From Periweissella fabalis (GTDB lineage Bacteria > Bacillota > Bacilli > Lactobacillales > Lactobacillaceae), in assembly GCF_012396505.1 (NCBI RefSeq), contig NZ_JAAXPN010000001.1, positions 186,001 through 250,000 on the forward strand: DNA of 64,000 nt, read 5' to 3'. Positions 19,485 to 28,864 of the stretch are shown piece by piece. A program made the position numbers and the translations under genes. Position 1 is the first letter of the stretch. Every line of letters starts with the position of its first letter. The notes under the pieces are model-generated. The model made no database searches. It saw nothing but the letters and a program-made list of their open reading frames with translations, and was not told the origin of the DNA.

Positions 19485-19535
19485 ACACCGTTTCACCCGT
19501 ACCAAACAACAAAATAATATAAAGGAGTCGCAAAT

Positions 19536-22500
19536 ATGCCATCGCAATTCACGCTTGAAAGTGATGTTGAGGATTCTGCCTTAGATTGGCTGCAGTCACT
19601 TGGGTATACGTACCTTGATGATGCAACCGCTAATGCTGAGCGCGGATTTGATCAACACGAAGTTCTATTGAAGCAACGGGTATTAACTGCCTTACGTTTG
19701 CTTAACCCAGGTTACGACAGTGATGTTTACCAAGAAGCGTATCGGCAACTTATTAGACTAGCTGATAATCCCGATTTAATGTCGAATAATCATAATTTTC
19801 ACAAAAAGCTTGTGGAAGGGATTAAGATTCCCCGTTCAGTCAATGGGGAATCAAAGACGTTTACGTTGTATCCAATCGATTTTAATAATCCCGATCGTAA
19901 CGATTATGTCGTGACTAATCAATTTACAGTTCTGCAGGGTGAGCATAACCGCCGCCCAGATATTACGATTTTTATTAATGGGCTACCAGTAGTTACTTTT
20001 GAGTTAAAGAACTTAGCGAATGAAGAGACTGGAATTGCTAATGCGTTTAATCAATTTCAGACATACAAACGAGAGATTTCAGACTACATGCAGTACAACG
20101 AAATTTTGATTATCTCGGATGGGATTGATGCGCGTGCTGGTTCACTTACTGCCGGTGAAGATCGGTTTATGGGCTGGCGGTTACCGGATGAAGTTTCCGG
20201 TAAAGCAAAGCCATTACTAGCTCTTGAAAGTTTAATTCGGGGGATGTTACCACATGATGTCCTACTTAATTTAATACGTAATTTCATTATTTTTGAGATG
20301 GATGGCGATAAGACCATCAAAATCCTAGCTGCATATCACCAGTACTACATGGTTAATAAGGCGGTTAATCGTGCGCAAAAAGCCGTTAATACGCCTGATG
20401 ATAATCGCATTGGGGTCGTTTGGCATACACAAGGATCAGGGAAATCCCTTTCAATGGTCTTTTTTGCGGGAATTGCTAGTCGTAATTTGAATAATCCAAC
20501 GATTGTGGTGATTAATGACCGTAATGATTTGGATGATCAACTATCAGGTACGTTTGCGGCGGCCAGTGAATTTTTAGGTCAAGTACCGAAACAAGCCAAT
20601 TCACGCGATGAGATGCGTAAGTTACTGGCTACTGAAGCTGGTGGGATTGTCTTTACAACTATTCAAAAATTCTCACCCGAGTTTGAAAATGATGAAACGG
20701 AAATGCCAGTATTAACTGACCGTTCAAATGTCATTGTTGTAGCTGATGAAGCGCACCGAACGCAATATGGTTTGAGTGCGCGGTATTCCGATAATGGCGG
20801 CGTCAAGTACGGTTATGCCAAGTATTTACGTGATGCGCTTCCAAATGCGTCATTTATTGGATTTACGGGGACCCCAATTAGTAAAACTGATAAGAATACG
20901 GCAGCTGTCTTTGGTGACTACATCGATATTTATGATATGGCACAAGCAGTAGCTGACCATGCGACGGTTAAGATATTTTATGAAAGTCACACGATTCCGT
21001 TATCAGCGGATGATGGTGCCTTGGATGCTTTGATGCAAGAAGCTGAAAATTATGATGTCTTTGTCGATGAAGATACACCAGAAATGACTAAATCACGACA
21101 AGAATACACGCGAATTGAAGCCTTAGCTGGTGCCAAGCCACGGGTTGAACGCTTGGCAACTGAATTTATTAAGCATTTTGAAACACGTCAAGGTCAAGAA
21201 TTTGGGAAAGCCATGATTGTTGCGATGTCACGGCGAAATGCGGTAGCGATTTATAACGCCATTGTTGCTCAACGACCTACTTGGGGGGCAACGGAAGTCG
21301 ATAAAGGACGGATTAAAGTCGTGATGACTGGTTCAGCTGCTGATCCAGAAGAAATGCAACCACATATTGGGAATAAGCAATATCGTAAGCAACTTGAACG
21401 CCGGATGAAGGATTTAAACGATGAGCTTCAAATTGTGATTGTCGTTGACTGGATTTGATGTGCCTTCGATGAACACAATGTATATCGATAAGCCAATGAA
21501 AGAGCATAACCTGATGCAAGCTATTGCCCGTGTTAATCGGGTCTTTCGGGATAAAGGTGGTGGATTAGTCGTTGATTTTATTGGGATTGCTGATAACTTA
21601 AAGCAAGCCTTGCAGCAATATACACCAAATGATCAAAAGCAAGTTGATATCAATGAAGGTACCGCGATTAAGTTGATGATGGAAAAGTACGAGATTATCA
21701 AGAACGATTTCATGTACGGTATTGACTATCGTGGGTATAATTCAACGGATCGCGAAACGCGGATGAATGCCTTTCGCAATACATGGAATGAACTTGAAGG
21801 ACTTGATAAAGACGAGAAACGAACCTTCATTGATGTTGTAACACAATTAACGCGTGCCTTTGCGTTAGTTGCTACAAGTCATGAAGCACAAGTTATCAAT
21901 GATGAGATCGCGTTCTTTAAAGCCATTAAGAGTGCTATGATTAAAATGACGGTGACCGGTGGTGCAAGCCAAAAGGAAATTGACTTGCGGATGCGCCAAA
22001 TCTTAGATAAATCAGTCGTTACAGGTGAAGTAGTTGATCTATATGCTGATTTAGGAATTGAAAAACCTGATATTTCAATTCTTTCAGACGCCTTCTTAAA
22101 AGAAGTTGAAAACATGCCGCAAAAGAACTTAGCTTTGAGCTTATTGGAGCAATTGCTCAATGGGCAGGTTAAGTCATTGGCACGTTCTAACCTTACCAAG
22201 GCTAATTCATTTAAAGAATTGCTTGAAAAATCCATTGAAAGCTACAATAAACGTGGAGTAACAACGGAAATTGTGATTCGGGAACTGATTGAGTTAGCTA
22301 ATCAAATTACGGCAGCTCGCAATGCCGGTCAAGAACTTGGACTATCACCGGAAGAAGTGGCATTCTATGATGCGCTATCAAACCATGATAAAGCGGTTCA
22401 AGAATTAGGTGAAGAAAAGCTCCATGAATTAGCACGCCGCCTTGTAGATGAAGTGCGAAAAAATCTCGGGACGGATTGGTCGGCTCGTGAATCAACGCGC

Positions 22501-22629
22501 GCGCAAATGCGGGTCGCGGTTAAACGCCTATTACGCCAATTTGGTTATCCGCCTGACTTTGCGGCGGAAGCGATTGATACAGTGGTTACTCAAGCTGAAA
22601 CAATGGCCTTTCGCGAGAGTGGGCAGTGA
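19536..22629 (+). pseudogene. hsdR: Type I restriction subunit HsdR with a frameshift
   Basis: The restriction and DNA-translocating subunit, which needs HsdM and HsdS to act. The N-terminal nuclease has the PD-(D/E)xK pattern RRPDITIF and VVTFELKN (about residues 139-156). The motor shows Walker A HTQGSGKSLS (about residue 297), the DEAH box VVADEAHRTQYG (about residue 402) and FTGTPISKTD. At about 21449 the frame changes; the second frame continues [33 protein letters not shown] (motifs V-VI) to a normal end at 22629. The junction lacks the expected DMWLT residues, which fits a 10-base deletion between two TGAC copies. The AAAGGAG site and ATG 19536 are good. Confidence 0.88.
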
Positions 22630-22647
22630 GGGTGAATCTATAATGTT

Positions 22648-22680
22648 AAAAGCCTAGGTCGATTGTGACTTAGGCTTTTT
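22648..22680 (+). terminator. Intrinsic terminator of hsdR
   Basis: AAAAGCCTAGGTC pairs with GACTTAGGCTTTTT shortly after the hsdR stop. Confidence 0.8.
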
Positions 22681-22760
22681 AATTATGGCTAATTTAGAAA
22701 AATATAGAAACTTATCTTAAATTAGGTACAATGATAGTAATAACATTTCAAGGAGCACAT

Positions 22761-23591
22761 ATGACCAAGCACATTTTCATCAGTAAGGAAGGCAATGATA
22801 ATTCGATTTCGGTGTTCAATATTGAACCAGTGGTAATTGTTATTGCTGATCGCAAGGATTTGAGTACTATCAGTAAGCTTGAGGAAGCACATATTCCAGG
22901 GATTTATATTCTACTTGGCGAGGATAAGCGCTATGTTGGTCAAGCATCTGGTGAGATTATTAATCGTCTTTTGCAACATGACAAGAATAAAGACTGGTGG
23001 CACAAAGTTATTTTCTTTGGGCGCGAAGATGGTCATCTAGATAAATCGCAAACCGATTACTTAGAGAACAAGCTAATTACGAAGTTCAATGACATGGGCT
23101 TACCACTAGATAATGGAACTGCAGGTAATTTGAGCTATATTGACAAGCTTAGTAAGAGTAAGGCCAATGAGATGCTGTCAATTGTTGAAGATACCTTATT
23201 AAACGTTGTTAATTTGGATTTGTTTGAGGTTGAAGATGATGTGCAAGCTGTCGATCCTCTAATAGAAGAAAATCTTGGAGTATACATCCGCTTCAATGGT
23301 CAATCCTTTACACAGAATAGTGCTAGAAAAGCGTATGGTCAGTTAATGGAATATATATTTACCAAACCAATATATCGGGAAAAGCTATCACAATTTATCA
23401 CTGATGGTAAGCCAACCACGGTTGAATTTGTAGGTCAGTTTGAGAAAATTTCCGATCGCGGAGTTAAATTAACCCGCGAACTCAAAAACGGCGAGCATCT
23501 GTATGTCAATTTTTCGCGTAGTGCGATTGAAAATAAATTTAACTTAGTAGCGGATCAATTGGGGATGCCGATTGAAGTTAGTTTTAGCTAG
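22761..23591 (+). CDS. GIY-YIG nuclease-domain protein
   Basis: A 276-residue protein. The N-terminal half holds the GIY-YIG core: GIYILLGEDKRYVGQAS (about residues 46-62), an Arg in IINRLLQHDK, and a later acidic position in YLENKLI (about residues 106-112), the pattern of the single-domain homing or repair-type nuclease fold. The C-terminal part (GVYIRFNGQSFTQNSARKAYGQLMEYIFT) is a separate domain that I cannot name with confidence. ATG 22761 has AGGAG at 22751-22755. Its position between hsdR and SIR2 makes an antiviral nuclease likely by context. Confidence 0.75.
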   Translation: MTKHIFISKEGNDNSISVFNIEPVVIVIADRKDLSTISKLEEAHIPGIYILLGEDKRYVGQASGEIINRLLQHDKNKDWWHKVIFFGREDGHLDKSQTDYLENKLITKFNDMGLPLDNGTAGNLSYIDKLSKSKANEMLSIVEDTLLNVVNLDLFEVEDDVQAVDPLIEENLGVYIRFNGQSFTQNSARKAYGQLMEYIFTKPIYREKLSQFITDGKPTTVEFVGQFEKISDRGVKLTRELKNGEHLYVNFSRSAIENKFNLVADQLGMPIEVSFS

Positions 23592-23604
23592 AATAGTGAT
23601 ACGA

Positions 23605-23710
23605 AAGTCTGCCTGCGGGTGGGCTTTTTTGTTTTAGTTTGTCTTTAATAAAACTAAACCTTTTTAATTTTTTATCAATGGTGTATCTTATTAACTGATA
23701 AAATAAAAAG
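23605..23710 (+). repeat. Leader repeat P, copy 1 (before SIR2)
   Basis: About 105 bases nearly identical to 28720-28830 and partly to 33712-33800. It begins with a G-T-containing terminator hairpin (GTCTGCC TGCG GGTGGGC plus T-run). A dyad TTTAGTTT...AAACTAAA follows, then a second dyad TTTTATCA...TGATAAAA enclosing GGTGTATCTT, and an A-rich end just before the SIR2 start. It probably insulates and promotes the downstream gene. Confidence 0.75.
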
Positions 23711-23724
23711 AATGGAATATCGAG

Positions 23725-24771
23725 ATGGAATTTACGGAACTAGCTAAAGAAATAAAGAGTATGGCAATTAAGAAGCGGCTGAATTTTCTGATTGGATCAG
23801 GGTGCTCAACACCCGCAATTAAATTGATGGATGGGGATAATATAAAGCTTGAAGCAGATATCAAGGATGTGAGTAGCCGCTTGATAGATGATTCATATAC
23901 GTCTAATCCAGCAAGTACGACTGACCTAGAAAGCAACGCTGACCCAGTAAAAACCATCGACGATGATATAAAAGACGTACTCGCTAACTATACAACGTTC
24001 CTTAAAACCATCATTGATTTAACAAACGTTTCCAATTCGCGGCAGGTTCCCAAGCGGATTAACATCTTTACTACCAACTATGACCTATTCATTGAGAAGG
24101 CGATGGATGAAATTTTGACTGAAAACATGCATATCGTCTTTAATGATGGTGCTAACGGGTACTTCAAACGGTATTTGGAGAGTTATAACTACAACAAAAC
24201 CACCGCATATCGAGGCCAGTTCCAAAATAATATTAGCGAAGTACCGTCAATTTCACTCGTTAAGCCGCATGGATCAATAAATTGGCAAAAAATCGATGAT
24301 AAAAAAGTCCAGATTATGAAATCCGTAGTAGAAAAACCATTTATTGTTAAACCAGACGGTCACGAACCACGGAATACCTTTGAAAATCAACACTATTACG
24401 CCATGTTGCGATTGTTTCAACAAGAACTCGAACATGAATCATCTATTTTGATTGTTATTGGCTTTTCGTTTGGTGATGAACATATTAAAAAAATGGTCAC
24501 CAACGCGTTGGCTAATCCATCTTTAAAAGTCTACATTTTGGCTTATGACGAAGATGGCGCAAAGGACCTTAGGAGTAAGGTAACGACATCCAAGCAACTA
24601 CTCGTGATTGAGATGAAGGATTTATTTAAATCTACAGGTGCTGAGCTTGAAGTGACTGATGGTGACACTAAAGCTACTGACAATGAGATCAAGGGTAACT
24701 TGGCGGCCCTAACTAGCATATTGAGTATTAATAACGTGGAGAGTGATAGTAATGACAAGTCAGAGCGCTAA
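23725..24771 (+). CDS. SIR2-domain protein of a SIR2-HerA defence pair
   Basis: A 348-residue SIR2-like protein, a fold that in defence systems degrades NAD to starve infected cells. Motifs visible are LIGSGCSTPAI (the GAGxS-type NAD loop with substitutions, about residues 22-32), IFTTNYDLFIE (about residues 113-123), LVKPHGSINW (the catalytic His region, about residues 180-189) and IVIGFSFGDEHI. It overlaps the following herA by 20 bases. A SIR2 gene directly before a HerA-type translocase matches the anti-phage pair known as Nezha or SIR2-HerA. The ribosome site is weak, and the gene is preceded by leader repeat P. Confidence 0.85.
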   Translation: MEFTELAKEIKSMAIKKRLNFLIGSGCSTPAIKLMDGDNIKLEADIKDVSSRLIDDSYTSNPASTTDLESNADPVKTIDDDIKDVLANYTTFLKTIIDLTNVSNSRQVPKRINIFTTNYDLFIEKAMDEILTENMHIVFNDGANGYFKRYLESYNYNKTTAYRGQFQNNISEVPSISLVKPHGSINWQKIDDKKVQIMKSVVEKPFIVKPDGHEPRNTFENQHYYAMLRLFQQELEHESSILIVIGFSFGDEHIKKMVTNALANPSLKVYILAYDEDGAKDLRSKVTTSKQLLVIEMKDLFKSTGAELEVTDGDTKATDNEIKGNLAALTSILSINNVESDSNDKSER

Positions 24772-26633
24772 AAAGCTAGGGGTGATTATCGCGGTAGATG
24801 GGGATATCGCCCAAGTCGGAATGTATGAAATGTCCAATGATTCCGAATACTTGTGGTACGGGGATGTGCTTTCAGGTGTTAAAGTTGGTGCGTTTGTAAC
24901 TATCAATCAAGATGATGTGAAAATAATCGCTTCAGTTGTCAGTGAAAAGATAATCGACCAGCAAAATACTATCAAGAGTAAGGAATTTGATAACCGTTAT
25001 AACCCGAATTCGATAAACCGGATTGTCCAATTAAAGGCCAAAGGGGTTATTAGTGATGGCAAGTTTGAGGTTACGAGTAAGTTTGTGCCAATGATTGGGA
25101 ATGAAGTCTCGGTAACGACCAAGGCTGAATTGGGCGTTATTTATGGGATTAGTAAAGCCATCGCAAGAATTGAAATTGGCAACTCGCTCCTTGAAGGGCA
25201 AAAAATTGAACTGCCGATCAACCAGTTCTTTGCGTCGCATATTGGGATATTTGGTAATACCGGTAGTGGTAAATCTAATACGCTGCACCGGCTATTTATT
25301 CAGCTGTTTAGAACGGAGCACAAGCAAGGGATTATTGCCAGTGGTAGTCAATTTTACGTGATTGATTTTAATGGTGAATACACATCGGCGGGCCAATTTG
25401 CAATTGAAGCAAAGCATAAGAAGGTATATAAGCTCAATACGCGAAACGGTGGAAAGGGTGATAAGTTGCCAATTTTGCAGTCTTATTTATTCGATGCCGA
25501 TATCTTAGCAATTTTATTCGATGCTCGGCCAGCTACACAGGTACCGTTTCTTAGAAAGGCAATTACATATTGGAATCAGTTAAATAGCAGAGAAGATATG
25601 GTAATAGTTGAGGCAATCGTAGATTCTTTTATTGGAATGTTAATAAAAATACTAACGACTGGGAAAGCTGCGCAACAAGATGCCAAGAAGAACTGGATTG
25701 AATTGGCTAAAAAGTACAGTGGTTCAAGAAGTGAGCCAGGAATAAATAAGATTGAAAATCTAAATATGTATAATACTGGAAATTATAGAAATGAAGATAT
25801 GTATGGAGTAACTTACAATGAAACATTTATAAATTTTGGTACTAAAATATCCGTGAAAATGTATGAATTTCTGGAACTAGAAGCTATAAAAAATGATATT
25901 ACATCCTGTTTATCTGGGAAAAAACCAATTGGACTTCTGAAAGCACATTTGGAGTTTCAACGGTTATATGTATCGTCATGGGGCTCAACAAATATCGAAC
26001 ATATTAATCCGTTATTTAAGCGGATAGAAGCCTCATTTGATGCATTGGAGAAGGTTGTCAAGGTCGTCGACAATATAGATTCTAATTATAAAACGCTAAA
26101 CGTTATTTCGCTGGTGAATACAAATCAAGAAGTAAAACGAGTCATTCCGATGCTACTCTCTAAAATGATCTATGATGAACAAAAACGGGTAGTGAATGGT
26201 GGTAAACCCCAAAAGACGAAGCACTTAATTATTGATGAAGCGCACAACATTTTAAATGGTTCACATCATAACGTCGGGGATGACTGGCAAGATTATCGCT
26301 TATCGGTGTTTGAAGAGATTATCAAAGAAGGCCGGAAATTCGGATTTTATTTGACCTTGTCATCGCAAAGGCCAGCTGACATTTCACCCACAATTTTGTC
26401 ACAAGTCCACAATTACGTGATCCACCGGCTTGTGAATGATAAAGATTTGCAAATTGCCAACCTTAGACAGGGCTTCGTTTCGGATGATTCCAATGCTTGG
26501 AAAAGGGGAAGCAATCATTACGGGAAATGCGCTATCCGTGCCAACGTTAGTGAAAATTCCAAAAGAGACCGAGCATCGACCAGACAGTGATGATGTTGAA
26601 TTGACTGAAGTGTGGACGAACGTTTTCTTTTGA
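24752..26633 (+). pseudogene. HerA-type DUF87 ATPase with C-terminal frameshift
   Basis: The partner of the SIR2 protein. An N-terminal barrel region (about residues 1-140) is followed by a HerA motor with Walker A GIFGNTGSGKSNT (about residue 170) and Walker B HLIIDEAHNIL (about residue 492), then LTLSSQRPADISP and the start of the C-terminal motor segment VIHRLVNDKDL. At about 26450 the frame is lost and the annotated protein ends with a meaningless tail at 26590. The true C-terminus continues in another frame: LPTLDRASFRMIPMLGKGEAIITG...VPTLVKIPKETEHRPD, to 26633. Two A residues missing from an A-run, or one base gained, would explain it. The start at 24752 is chosen for the spacing of GGAG. 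Confidence 0.83.
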
Positions 26634-26670
26634 TTGCAATGCACATTTATTAATGTAAGGAGAGATATAG

Positions 26671-27432
26671 ATGGTTAATAGTGGTAAAGAATACGAACTA
26701 TTTTGTATGAGTCTTATTGAAAAACTAAGTAAGCAAGGAAATTCATTTGAAAACATACAACATAATCAAAAATTAATCGGGGAAGCTAACACACCTAATC
26801 AAGTAGATATTACATTTGATTATGTGGTTGACGGTGTTAAAATTCCAATGATTGTGGAGTGTAAAGATTATAGTCGAAACGTTAGTAAAGATCGTATCGC
26901 AACATTATCAAGCATTGCAAATGAAGATTTAGGAATGTCAGGAATCTTTATGGCTAAATCAGGATTTCAAAAAGGTGCAATTGAATATGCCAAATCACAC
27001 GGAATTGATGTGTATAAAGTCAATCATGTGGATGATGCTAACTGGGATAATCGTATGAAGAATATAGATATTAATATGACGATAACAACTGGGTATTCAT
27101 TAGAAATAGGAATGAAATTTGTAAAATCCGGGTATGAAAAAATGCAAATTTCTCAAGATTTAAAAGTTTATGATCAGAATAATAATTTAAAATATGTTCT
27201 TTTTGACAAAGTAAAAGAGATATTTAAGAATAATTCAAATCAACAGTCGTTTGTAGTTCCAGTAGAGCATGATTTTACTTTTATTGATAATAGTTATATT
27301 GAAATTGAATCAATAAATGTGAATGTTATACCTGAAATAGCGGAACAGACTATAAAAATTCATGCGGAAGATTTCATTGAAGGAATAGTAGAAAATGCAA
27401 TAACAGGTGAGTGGATTACAGTTAGAAAGTGA
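26671..27432 (+). CDS. Mrr-like restriction endonuclease
   Basis: A 253-residue protein. The N-terminal 130 residues form a PD-(D/E)xK nuclease of the Mrr_cat type: an early acidic residue in SGKEYELF, the pair NQVDITFDY and MIVECKDYS (about residues 45-70), and GIFMAKSGFQKGAIEYAKSHGIDVY. The C-terminal half is beta-rich and unassigned, perhaps for target sensing. The gene follows the HerA frame by 37 bases behind a strong AAGGAGAG site and ends beside the HEPN gene, so the four genes from SIR2 may be one transcript. Confidence 0.8.
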   Translation: MVNSGKEYELFCMSLIEKLSKQGNSFENIQHNQKLIGEANTPNQVDITFDYVVDGVKIPMIVECKDYSRNVSKDRIATLSSIANEDLGMSGIFMAKSGFQKGAIEYAKSHGIDVYKVNHVDDANWDNRMKNIDINMTITTGYSLEIGMKFVKSGYEKMQISQDLKVYDQNNNLKYVLFDKVKEIFKNNSNQQSFVVPVEHDFTFIDNSYIEIESINVNVIPEIAEQTIKIHAEDFIEGIVENAITGEWITVRK

Positions 27433-27443
27433 GAAGGTATTTA

Positions 27444-28604
27444 ATGGTTAAACTAAATTTTGAATTGTTACTCAAGGCAAAGAATGACGAGCAGGGAGCA
27501 AAAAGACTATTTTATGAATCAGTCCAGAACTTTGAATTGTTTGAAATTGACAGGAAAAATCAGGTTTTGAGTTATAAAAATAAGACTGGAGTGAATCTAG
27601 ATTTCAATTTTAAAATTGCAAAAGCGGAGAATATCTTGTTTGTTAAATTAGCTGCAGAAACGTCTATTCATTGGCAACATATGAAAATATACGATGAGTT
27701 TATTTCAAAAATAAAATATGTTTTATCTCCCGATTTTGAAATTACTTTTTTATCCAAAAATTTATCAAAATATTATGCAGATAAATGCAATCCAATTCTA
27801 TATGATTACGAGGAAAATCTAAGACAGTTATTTTATTTAATAGCGCATTTTAATGAAATACAGGATATGACAAAAAGAATATCTCAAAAGACTAATGAAT
27901 CTTTGAATACCACTGTTGAAAATTTAAATTTGCATGAATTAGAGAAACTTTTTTTTGAAAAGTTTTGGATTTATAAAGGAGATAAAACATATGAAAGTAT
28001 AGATATCGAAAATGGTAAAAATATAATAGACAAAATAAGTAATTTGAATGAAATACCTAAGTTTTTGAGTACATGGGAACTATTTTTAAATCCAGTTTTA
28101 AAAACGGATACTTTCGAAAGTATTGATATAACAAAAATACGTGAGTTAAGGAATAAGGTAGCACATCATAAAGAAATATCACATGAAAATTGGCGCTATT
28201 GCAAAGATGATGTAGTGAAAGTTGTTAAAGTATTGGAAAATATTAAAACGAAAATAATACGCAATAAATTCTTTGAATATGAACATCATGATATATCTGA
28301 AATGATTAATAAATTATCGAATGTATTTAATATGATAAATAAACAGTTTAAAAATATGGACATCTCGAGTAGTGTAAGTAAAATGCTGGAGGGTACTAAA
28401 ATCAGTATCCCAAGCGTTCAAGTGCATCAACCAATTCCAATGATTAAAAATATAATACCTAATTTTGATTCTATGAATTTGATGATGAAAAGCTCAATTA
28501 TTATGAATCAATTTGCTAATAGCTTAAGAACTTATGATAATAGGGCTAAAATAATTGAATCGTGGAATCATATGAATAATTTAGCAGATAGAGAGCAAGA
28601 ATGA
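27444..28604 (+). CDS. HEPN-domain protein, probable abortive-infection RNase
   Basis: A 386-residue, AT-rich, lysine-rich protein. The middle region contains ITKIRELRNKVAHHKEIS (about residues 228-245), the R-x4-H signature of HEPN ribonuclease domains. The C-terminal 130 residues are helical with many Met and Asn, without known motifs. The ATG at 27444 is preferred, with GAAGG upstream; a GTG at 27429 overlaps the stop of the Mrr-like gene. Together with the Mrr-like neighbour it may be a two-gene defence unit, but I cannot name one. Confidence 0.65.
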   Translation: MVKLNFELLLKAKNDEQGAKRLFYESVQNFELFEIDRKNQVLSYKNKTGVNLDFNFKIAKAENILFVKLAAETSIHWQHMKIYDEFISKIKYVLSPDFEITFLSKNLSKYYADKCNPILYDYEENLRQLFYLIAHFNEIQDMTKRISQKTNESLNTTVENLNLHELEKLFFEKFWIYKGDKTYESIDIENGKNIIDKISNLNEIPKFLSTWELFLNPVLKTDTFESIDITKIRELRNKVAHHKEISHENWRYCKDDVVKVVKVLENIKTKIIRNKFFEYEHHDISEMINKLSNVFNMINKQFKNMDISSSVSKMLEGTKISIPSVQVHQPIPMIKNIIPNFDSMNLMMKSSIIMNQFANSLRTYDNRAKIIESWNHMNNLADREQE

Positions 28605-28684
28605 TTAAAAACGCATCTTAAGTAACTTTTTACAGTATTCTTTATTTGGGTACTCATAAGATATACCCTTATTGTTTAATTAAT

Positions 28685-28708
28685 GTTAGTAAGTTAGTAA
28701 GTTAGTAA
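28685..28708 (+). repeat. Three tandem copies of GTTAGTAA
   Basis: Three perfect 8-base repeats lie between the HEPN gene and leader repeat P copy 2. They are non-coding, and the copy number could vary by slippage. Confidence 0.8.
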
Positions 28709-28719
28709 GTGTATTTCGA

Positions 28720-28830
28720 AGAAAGTCTGCCTGCGGGTGGGCTTTTTTGTTTTAGTCTATCTTTAATAAAACTAAAGCTTTTTAATTTTTTATCAATGGT
28801 GTATCTTGTTAATTGATAAAATAAAAAACG
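28720..28830 (+). repeat. Leader repeat P, copy 2 (before the large SIR2 gene)
   Basis: Almost identical to 23605-23710, including the hairpin GTCTGCC TGCG GGTGGGC with T-run, the AAACTAAA dyad, and the second dyad, which is one base pair longer here (TTTTATCAA...TTGATAAAA). It stands 35 bases before the GTG start of the large SIR2 gene. Confidence 0.75.
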
Positions 28831-28864
28831 AGATAAATATATTAGAAAATACGAGGTATGATGC

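Noticed and set aside
22761..23591. UvrC or a homing endonuclease
   Set aside because: Only the GIY-YIG core is shared; UvrC's other domains are absent and there is no intron or intein around it.
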